From: Paraflavitalea pollutisoli | GTDB lineage: Bacteria; Bacteroidota; Bacteroidia; Chitinophagales; Chitinophagaceae | NCBI RefSeq assembly: GCF_029360705.1 | Contig: NZ_JARKMX010000008.1 | Location: forward strand, 4,161,479-4,225,478 | DNA length: 64,000 bases | Direction: 5' to 3' | In this document: piece by piece, positions 58,089 through 64,000 of the stretch | Numbering within the stretch: the first letter of the stretch is position 1 | Layout of the letters: the number at the start of each line of letters is the position of its first letter | Position numbers and translations under genes: made by a program | Notes under the pieces: generated by a model | Told to the model about the DNA's origin: nothing | Databases searched by the model: none | Seen by the model: only the letters and a program-made list of their open reading frames with translations

Positions 58089-59999
58089 ATGCCCAACATC
58101 CAATACATACTTAAAGAATACTGGGGACACGAACATTTTCGTCCCCTGCAGGAAGATATCATCAATTCCATCCTGGCGGGAAAAGACACTCTGGCCCTGC
58201 TGCCTACGGGCGGCGGTAAATCCATCTGCTTCCAGGTGCCGGCCATGGCCATGGATGGGTTGTGCCTGGTGGTGAGTCCGCTGATCGCCCTGATGAAAGA
58301 CCAGGTCGAGAACCTGCGGCGCAAAGGTATCACGGCCTATGCTATTTACTCGGGCATGAGCCGCCGCGATGTGATCAATGCGCTCAAGGTAGCCACAGAA
58401 AGTAACTGTAAGTTCTTATACGTCTCTCCCGAGCGACTGGAGACCAATTTATTCAAGGAATACCTGCCCGCACTCGATGTAAATCTTATAGCGGTAGATG
58501 AGGCACACTGTATTTCTCAATGGGGATATGATTTCAGGCCACCCTACCTGCGCATTGCCGCTCTGCGGGAAGAACTACCCGATGTGCCTGTCCTGGCCCT
58601 GACCGCCTCGGCTACCCCGATGGTGCAGGAAGATATCTGCGAGAAACTCGCCTTTGTCAAACCAGCGATATTCCGCCAGTCGTTCGAGCGACCGAACCTT
58701 TCTTACAGCTTATTTGAGGTGGATACCCGCATCACCAAGATCGTCGACATTCTGCAGAAAGTACCGGGCAGCAGCATCGTGTATTGCAAAAGCCGCAAGC
58801 GTACACAGACGATCAGTGAGCAACTCAATACACAGGGCATTCAGTCCGACTTTTACCATGCGGGTCTCTCGGCAGAAGAACGCAATCGTAAACAGGAGAA
58901 CTGGATCAAAGACAAGACCCGGGTGATCGTTTGCACCAATGCGTTTGGGATGGGCATCGACAAACCCAATGTACGCACGGTTATTCATGCCGATGTACCC
59001 GACTGCATCGAGAACTATTACCAGGAAGCAGGCCGCGCCGGACGGGATGGGGAGAAAGCCTATGCCGTGCTATTGCATGACTACAAGGTATTGGACGAGC
59101 TCGCTGCCTTACCCGATTTCCGGTTTCCATCTTTAGAAGATATCCGCACGGTGTACAATGCAATCGGCAATTACCTGCAGATACCGGTCATGTCGGGCGA
59201 TGGGGTGTATTATAATTTCGATATCACTGACTTTACCAGTAAGTTCAAGCTCGACGCCTGGATCACCACGTACGCCCTCAAAGCCCTCGAACAGGATGGC
59301 TGGCTCAGCTTCAATGAGCAGGTACTGCTGCCTTCCCGGGTGCAGTTTGTTACCGGCAAAGATTGGCTGTATGAGTTTGAGAAGAGCGCACCGGTACTGG
59401 AACCGTTGATCCATGCCTTGTTGCGCACCTACGAAGGCATCTTCGATATGCCGGTCAGTATCCAGGAGAAATCACTGGTGTATATCCTGGCGCTTGATGA
59501 GCCAACGATCATCCGGCAGCTGAAGATACTCGATGCCAATGCCATCATTGAATACACGCCGCAGAAGGACAAACCACAGATATACTTCCTGCGCAACCGG
59601 GTGAAGAAAGAAGACCTTTACATCAACCAGGTGGAATACGGTAAGCGCAAAAAACAGTTCCAGGACCGTGTGGAAGCGATGATGAAGTTCATCACCGACA
59701 AAGAGCAATGCCGCAGCCAGTACATCGCTGCTTATTTCGGTGACAAGGCGGCCAGGCCATGCGGTATCTGTGACAACTGTCTCAATAGCCAGCAACAGGC
59801 ATTGACGCCCGAAGAATTCAACCTGATCCAGCAACGTATTACTTCCGTGATCGGACAGCAACCAATTACTGCCGATCAGCTCTTTCAGCAACTCACCGGC
59901 ATCAAAAAAGAAAAGGCCTGGAAGGTGATCCAGTTTATGCAGGCCGAGCAAGTGATTGCGGTAGATGAGAAAGGGGGCATCAGTAAGGTGCAGCCTTGA
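58089..59999 (+). CDS. recQ: ATP-dependent DNA helicase RecQ
   Basis: A 636-residue 3'-5' helicase. Motif I is LLPTGGGKSICFQ (GGGKS at 41-45), motif II is DEAH in AVDEAHCISQWGYDFRPPYL, motif III ALTASATPMV, and motif VI HADVPDCIENYYQEAGRAGRDG. The zinc-binding C-terminal region has CRSQYIAAYFGDKAARPCGICDNC. A winged-helix region follows; I do not see a convincing HRDC domain at the end (ITSVIGQQPITADQL onward looks like a short helical module). It probably shares a transcript with copA (57-base gap). ATG start at 58089. Confidence 0.95.
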   Translation: MPNIQYILKEYWGHEHFRPLQEDIINSILAGKDTLALLPTGGGKSICFQVPAMAMDGLCLVVSPLIALMKDQVENLRRKGITAYAIYSGMSRRDVINALKVATESNCKFLYVSPERLETNLFKEYLPALDVNLIAVDEAHCISQWGYDFRPPYLRIAALREELPDVPVLALTASATPMVQEDICEKLAFVKPAIFRQSFERPNLSYSLFEVDTRITKIVDILQKVPGSSIVYCKSRKRTQTISEQLNTQGIQSDFYHAGLSAEERNRKQENWIKDKTRVIVCTNAFGMGIDKPNVRTVIHADVPDCIENYYQEAGRAGRDGEKAYAVLLHDYKVLDELAALPDFRFPSLEDIRTVYNAIGNYLQIPVMSGDGVYYNFDITDFTSKFKLDAWITTYALKALEQDGWLSFNEQVLLPSRVQFVTGKDWLYEFEKSAPVLEPLIHALLRTYEGIFDMPVSIQEKSLVYILALDEPTIIRQLKILDANAIIEYTPQKDKPQIYFLRNRVKKEDLYINQVEYGKRKKQFQDRVEAMMKFITDKEQCRSQYIAAYFGDKAARPCGICDNCLNSQQQALTPEEFNLIQQRITSVIGQQPITADQLFQQLTGIKKEKAWKVIQFMQAEQVIAVDEKGGISKVQP

Positions 60000-60025
60000 G
60001 GGGGCACGCACCGGACAAATGAAAA

Positions 60026-60060
60026 CCGCCCCGGCTGTCCAGGGCGGCGTTTATTGATTC
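60026..60060. terminator. Bidirectional terminator between recQ and the HerA-like gene
   Basis: CCGCCC (60026-60031) pairs with GGGCGG (60042-60047) around a 10-base loop, with T-rich sequence to the right and AAAA to the left. It suits both converging transcripts. Confidence 0.6.
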
Positions 60061-60077
60061 TTATTCGTTCCGGCTAC

Positions 60078-61649
60078 TTAAAACCAGCTACTACTGCTTT
60101 TCTTCTTGCTGCTCTTGCCCCCCAGTCCGAGGGCACCGAGCAAGCTACGGGTGATCACGTTAGCAGCTGTGCGACCGATCTGGCGGGTTACCGAATTGTC
60201 CAGCACTTTCTCGATGGTCGACTTCTCCTGCTTGGCTTTGCCGGCTGCTTTCTTCTCTTCTTTCTCCGCTTTGGCTTCTTCTTCCCGGGCAGCAGCTTCT
60301 TCCAGCTTGGCCGTCAGTATTTCGTAAGCACTTTCTGCGTCGGCGGTCTCGGCGTATTTCTTCACCAGTTTGGACTTACTGACCAAGGTATCGATCTCCC
60401 GATCGGTCAGCACATCCATGCGTGAGCGGGGTGATACCAGCATCGTATGTACCAATGGGGTGGGAATCCCCTTTTCATTGAGCATCGTCACGAGCGCTTC
60501 CCCGATACCCAGTTCGGTGAGCAGTTGCTCCGTCTGGTAGAAGTCCGTTTCAGGATAGTTGGCTGCGGCCTGCTTGATCGTTTTACGATCGGCAGCCGTG
60601 AAGGCGCGCAGCGCATGCTGCACCTTCAAACCCAGCTGGCTCAGCACACTGGCCGGCACATCCTGCGGGTTCTGCGTACAGAAGAAGATACCCACGCCCT
60701 TCGAGCGGATCAGCTTGATGACCGTTTCTATCTGTTGCAATAAGGCATCGGTGGCTTCCTGGAAAACGAGGTGTGCTTCGTCGATAAACATCACCAGCTT
60801 GGGCTTGTCGAGGTCACCTGCTTCGGGCAGGGTGGCATAGAGCTCGGCCAGCAGTTGCAGCATGAAGGTGGAGAACAGTTTGGGCCTGTTCTGCATATCC
60901 GTTACGCGTAGTACATTGATCATACCCCGGCCATCATCGGCGATGCGCATAAGGTCATCCACTTCAAAAGAAGGTTCGCCAAAGAACACATCTGCGCCCT
61001 GCTGTTGCAGTTCGATCACTTTGCGCAGGATGGTGCCGGTGCTGGTAGAAGCGATCTTACCGTATTGCTTTTCTATTTCTGCTTTGCCTTCGTTGCTGAC
61101 GAACTGCAATACTTTGATAAAGTCTTTGAGATCGAGCAGGGGCAGCTTGTTGTCGTCGCAGTATTTGAAGATCATGGCCACCAGGCCCTGTTGGGTATCG
61201 TTGAGGTCAAGGATCTTCGAGAGGAGGATCGGACCAAACTCACTCACCGTAGCCCGTAAGCGTACGCCATGTTCGGTGCTGAGGCTCATCAGTTCTACCG
61301 GAAAAGCGCCGGGCTTGTAGGTATCCCCGATGATGGCCATGCGCTCTTTAATCTTGTCGTTCTCCAAACCGGCAGCTGCGATACCACTGAGGTCACCTTT
61401 GATGTCCATCAGCAATACGGGTACGCTGGCATCGCTGAGTGCTTCGGCGATCACCTGCAGGGTTTTGGTTTTACCGGTACCGGTGGCACCGGCGATGAGG
61501 CCGTGCCGGTTCATGGTTTTGAGGGGCAGTCTGACCAGTGCGCCGGGCACGGGCGATTTGTCGAGTACGCCTACGCCCAATACGGCAGATTCTCCTTTAA
61601 ATGTATAGCCAGCCTGTACAGCTTGCAGGAATTGTTCGTTGGTTGACAT
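60078..61649 (-). CDS. HerA-like ATPase of the DUF853 family
   Basis: A 523-residue FtsK/HerA-type ATPase. Walker A is LIAGATGTGKTKTLQ (GATGTGKT at 54-61), followed by LLMDIKGDLSGIAA, a Walker B region KLVMFIDEAHLVFQEA, and FFCTQNPQDVPASVLSQLGLKVQHAL. The C-terminal 100 residues are Ala/Glu/Lys-rich coiled coil followed by a basic Ser-rich tail (GGKSSKKKSSSSWF). ATG 61649 (MSTNEQFLQAVQAGYTF) is used; 16 open codons upstream are ignored. This family is widespread but its function is not established; HerA relatives move DNA or work with nucleases. No NurA-type nuclease is adjacent. Confidence 0.9.
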   Translation of the reverse strand: MSTNEQFLQAVQAGYTFKGESAVLGVGVLDKSPVPGALVRLPLKTMNRHGLIAGATGTGKTKTLQVIAEALSDASVPVLLMDIKGDLSGIAAAGLENDKIKERMAIIGDTYKPGAFPVELMSLSTEHGVRLRATVSEFGPILLSKILDLNDTQQGLVAMIFKYCDDNKLPLLDLKDFIKVLQFVSNEGKAEIEKQYGKIASTSTGTILRKVIELQQQGADVFFGEPSFEVDDLMRIADDGRGMINVLRVTDMQNRPKLFSTFMLQLLAELYATLPEAGDLDKPKLVMFIDEAHLVFQEATDALLQQIETVIKLIRSKGVGIFFCTQNPQDVPASVLSQLGLKVQHALRAFTAADRKTIKQAAANYPETDFYQTEQLLTELGIGEALVTMLNEKGIPTPLVHTMLVSPRSRMDVLTDREIDTLVSKSKLVKKYAETADAESAYEILTAKLEEAAAREEEAKAEKEEKKAAGKAKQEKSTIEKVLDNSVTRQIGRTAANVITRSLLGALGLGGKSSKKKSSSSWF

Positions 61650-61816
61650 ATAGCATGATTGATACGGGAAAGATAAGGGATTGATGGAATAACGCACTGA
61701 AAATAATTGTTATCCGTGTGCTATTCCTGACCAGTGCGGGACGCATCTGCCCCACTAGGAAACCATGACGGGAATGGCTTGTAAACAAACGCCCTGCGAT
61801 AGCTGAAAATACAAAC

Positions 61817-61844
61817 GGGCTGCATCAGTTTCCCGATGCAGCCC
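61817..61844 (-). terminator. Terminator of the GroES-like gene
   Basis: A 10-bp perfect stem, GGGCTGCATC (61817-61826) with GATGCAGCCC (61835-61844), is followed in the minus direction by a T-rich tract (GTTTGTATTTTC). It is 20 bases past the stop. Confidence 0.8.
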
Positions 61845-61863
61845 GGTCAAGGCGTTCACTTCC

Positions 61864-62235
61864 TTACATATCTTCTTCGCGCTCGAGCATGAGGATGGCG
61901 CTCTGCGGAACGATATAGTATTTTTCGTTTTCGTACATCACCTCGGTGGCACCGCTGAGCAGGAATACGGCGAGGTCGCCTTCCCTGGCTTGCAGAGGAA
62001 TGTATTTCACCTGTTCGTCGGCATTCTTCCAGCTCTCATCTTCTACCGGCATGGGGATCGCATACCCCGGACCGGTCTTGATCACATATCCTTGTTGTAC
62101 TTTTTCTTTCTCCTGTACGCCGGGTGGCAGGTAGAGACCACTGTCGGTCCGTTCATTTGCTTTCGAGGGGCGCACCAGCACCCGGTCGCCGATCACTATT
62201 AATTTCTTGAAAGTATTATCATTCGTCAGTCGCAT
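61864..62235 (-). CDS. GroES-like co-chaperonin family protein
   Basis: A 123-residue GroES-fold protein. The opening strand has LIVIGDRVLVRPSKANERTDSGLYLPPG, typical of Cpn10, with the loop region following (VQEKEKVQQGYVIKTGPG) and the strand AREGDLAVFLLSGATEVMYENEKYYIVPQSAILMLE. It is longer than GroES (about 95 residues) because of an insertion at about 60-85 (PVEDESWKNADEQVKYIPLQ). No groEL is nearby, so this is probably the diverged second GroES-type protein found in many Bacteroidota rather than the main co-chaperonin. Its partner is unknown. ATG start at 62235. Confidence 0.85.
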   Translation of the reverse strand: MRLTNDNTFKKLIVIGDRVLVRPSKANERTDSGLYLPPGVQEKEKVQQGYVIKTGPGYAIPMPVEDESWKNADEQVKYIPLQAREGDLAVFLLSGATEVMYENEKYYIVPQSAILMLEREEDM

Positions 62236-62542
62236 ACAATAAACTTAAACCGCGAATGTAACGCTTTAGGATTATATCTGCCGGCCCTGTCAGCGCAGGG
62301 GCAGTATACCGCCCCGATCGTTCAACAGGGGCATACAAAGGATAGGAATTGTCTATTGGAACCCATGATGGATCAGGTTTGTTTTCCTAGCCGGGAGCCG
62401 CTCCACGCCCGCCTCACCCGATGGCCCTAGCCAGCGGCCATGGGGCTTTTCCCGGTTTTATTAACAAAATATTACACGCGGCTTGTGGGATATAGCAAAT
62501 GATTTAATTTTATTTACACTATCGAACTAAATCTACCTAATA
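62236..62542. other. Intergenic region between divergent GroES-like and response-regulator genes
   Basis: These 307 bases hold the promoters of two divergent genes. The left part is GC-rich with no clear hairpin; the last 80 bases are AT-rich. I find no exact TAnnTTTG box on either strand and no RNA motif. Confidence 0.4.
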
Positions 62543-63244
62543 ATGGAAGGAAAGAAACCGAAAATTCTATTGTGCGAAGATGATCAGAACCTGGGCAGTG
62601 TACTGAAGAATTATCTGGAGTTAAATGATTTTGATGTAACCCTGGAACGCGATGGCCGTCTTGGACTGGCAGCATTTCAACGGGAGAAATTCGAGCTCTG
62701 CCTGCTGGACATCATGATGCCGCACATGGACGGCTTCACGCTTGCCGAAGAGATCCGTGACATCGATCCGGATATTCCTTTATTCTTCCTCAGTGCCAAG
62801 ACCATGAAGGAAGACATTATCCAGGGATATAAACTCGGCGCCGACGATTATATTACCAAACCTTTCGACAGCGAAGTGTTGTTGCTGAAGATCAAAGCGA
62901 TCCTGAAGCGCAATGAAGAAGTTACCCGCGAAGCCGAGAACAAGGAGTTTGATCTGGCCAGCTACCACTTCAATCCTAAATTACGTGAGCTCAGTCATGC
63001 CGGTAAAATGCAAACGCTTTCTCCCAAAGAGAATGAGCTGCTGAAAATGCTGGCTGAACATATGAATGACCTGCTGCCCCGCGAGCAGGCGCTCAAGAAG
63101 ATCTGGGGTAGCGATACTTACTTCAACGGTCGCAGTATGGATGTGTACATTGCGAAGCTGCGCAAGTACCTGAAGGAAGACGACAAGATCGAGATCGTGA
63201 ACATCCACGGCAATGGTTTCCGCCTGGTTGTTCCAGTTGCTTAG
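62543..63244 (+). CDS. OmpR/PhoB-family response regulator
   Basis: A 233-residue regulator. The receiver domain (1-120) has D56 (LCLLDIMMPHMDG) and K106 (DDYITKPFDS). The C-terminal winged helix (about 135-230) shows LSPKENELLKMLAEHMNDLLPREQALKKIWG and SMDVYIAKLRKYL. It resembles RprY-like regulators of Bacteroidota. No kinase lies beside it in the window; the sequence ends before any possible downstream partner on the other side of the minus-strand gene. ATG start at 62543. Confidence 0.93.
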   Translation: MEGKKPKILLCEDDQNLGSVLKNYLELNDFDVTLERDGRLGLAAFQREKFELCLLDIMMPHMDGFTLAEEIRDIDPDIPLFFLSAKTMKEDIIQGYKLGADDYITKPFDSEVLLLKIKAILKRNEEVTREAENKEFDLASYHFNPKLRELSHAGKMQTLSPKENELLKMLAEHMNDLLPREQALKKIWGSDTYFNGRSMDVYIAKLRKYLKEDDKIEIVNIHGNGFRLVVPVA

Positions 63245-63275
63245 TTCATTTGTACGGATCTTAAATAGTCAAAAC

Positions 63276-63304
63276 TCCTGCCTCCCATGGCGGGATTTTT
63301 GCTT
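63276..63304 (+). terminator. Terminator of the OmpR-type regulator
   Basis: TCCTGCC (63276-63282) pairs with GGCGGGA (63289-63295), one G-T pair, followed by TTTTTGCTTTT. It is 31 bases past the stop. Confidence 0.75.
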
Positions 63305-63455
63305 TTACAGACGCTCCATTTGCGGCCCATTACTCCGTGACTTCACCTGCTCACCACTTCACCACGTTGCATCTCACACTTCATACCTGGCCATTCAGAC
63401 TAGTCTTTCAACCACCCGGCAGGCACGGCATCGTCGGCTGGTGACAAGCATCGCC

Positions 63456-64000
63456 TCACCACTTCACCCGCCTCGTACGTCCGATGGACATGCTCAACTT
63501 GAACTGTACCGTGAAATAAGAATCATTGTAGCGCGAATTGCCCCGTATGCTGCCCTCATGCGTTACAATCGATGGATCAAGTTCCTGCCGGCGATCGGCA
63601 AGTTGCACGGCCTGCGCCGCCTGCTTGGGGTTCAGCTCTTCTGCAAAACGTGATGGGTCGATGTAGGTAGTACTCACATCATCGAGGTAATCGGTATTCA
63701 GGAAACGGTGCATGACTTCCAGCCGCGCATTGAGGAATGCCGACACTTCATATTTGATACCAATCCCCAGGGGGAAATTGACCTGTGTCAGCTTATAGGG
63801 TTTCCGGTCGGGGAAGGCTGCAAAACCCTGTCCTTCGGTCCGCAAGGGCTGCAGATCGACCCACTGGTACCCATTGAATGCTTGTGGATTGAAATGAAAG
63901 AGACCTACACCACCCACGATGTACGGAGAAAACTCGGAGGGTTCCTGGGCATACGACTCAAACAACGGCACGGGATGGAATTCTGCCAGCAAAGCCGCCT
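63456..64000 (-). CDS. DUF6089 family outer-membrane protein, PorG-like (5' end outside window)
   Basis: The C-terminal 180 or so residues of a protein that continues beyond the right edge; the open frame reaches the window border and the first TTG is internal. Motifs resemble the DUF6089/PorG family: FSPYIVGGVGLFHFNPQAF, QPLRTEGQGF, NFPLGIGIKYEVSAFLNARLEVMHRFLNTDYLDDVSTTY and a closing beta strand DSYFTVQFKLSMSI. In Porphyromonas PorG is an outer-membrane part of the type IX secretion machinery. Together with porX this supports a T9SS-bearing organism, though several DUF6089 paralogues occur in such genomes and only one is PorG. Confidence 0.8.
   Translation of the reverse strand, partial: AALLAEFHPVPLFESYAQEPSEFSPYIVGGVGLFHFNPQAFNGYQWVDLQPLRTEGQGFAAFPDRKPYKLTQVNFPLGIGIKYEVSAFLNARLEVMHRFLNTDYLDDVSTTYIDPSRFAEELNPKQAAQAVQLADRRQELDPSIVTHEGSIRGNSRYNDSYFTVQFKLSMSIGRTRRVKW

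Overview
The window looks like a chromosomal segment of a Bacteroidota bacterium, most likely of the Chitinophagaceae group. This is inferred from several things seen together: promoters of the TAnnTTTG type with TTG about 20 bases upstream, a SusC/SusD pair, the type IX secretion regulator PorX and a PorG-like protein, a fused lpxC-fabZ gene, two tandem clpP genes beside clpX, RNase Y, and LytS/LytTR-type signalling. Base composition is near 50% GC. I see no integrase, transposase, CRISPR array or rRNA; the one RNA gene found is a tRNA-Leu(TAG).

Layout. 1-6.6 kb: the 3' part of pheT, a small coiled-coil protein, zapA, RNase Y and rplS, with three minus-strand genes among them. 6.7-7.5 kb: a gene-free stretch with a degenerate 75-bp tandem repeat and strong pyrimidine bias. 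7.5-10.5 kb: tatA, gatA, mltD. 10.5-14.4 kb: an 11-bp repeat array, then pabB, an Asp-rich protein and purA on the minus strand. 14.4-21.6 kb: an orphan SusCD pair, bifunctional rel, tRNA-Leu. 21.8-31.4 kb: a divergent XRE regulator and a five-gene operon (YbjN-like, PspA, NfeD/YqiJ-like, flotillin, 1615-residue AAA ATPase). 31.7-34.6 kb: LytS/LytTR two-component pair and a universal stress protein. 34.8-39.5 kb: tig, clpP, clpP, clpX and a 58-codon gene. 39.5-45.9 kb (minus): two cytochromes c, acyl-CoA dehydrogenase, an HhH protein, an MBL hydrolase, a small conserved protein, porX. 46.1-52.2 kb: HD phosphohydrolase, lpxD, a 0.7-kb repeat-rich gap, lpxC-fabZ, lpxA, ABC ATPase. 52.2-64 kb: a secreted protein, a membrane protein, alanine dehydrogenase, tsaE, copA, recQ, a HerA-like ATPase, a GroES-like protein, an OmpR-type regulator and a truncated DUF6089/PorG-like gene.

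Most of the window is housekeeping. The part that stands out is 22.5-31.4 kb. A membrane-remodelling PspA, an SPFH scaffold, a membrane OB-fold protein and a very large AAA+ ATPase are co-transcribed, and share with a dedicated regulator an intergenic palindrome whose two arms fit the -33 elements of both divergent promoters. The second unexpected feature is a set of three intergenic arrays (10.75, 48.40 and 48.68 kb) that differ in sequence but share an exact 11-bp unit length.
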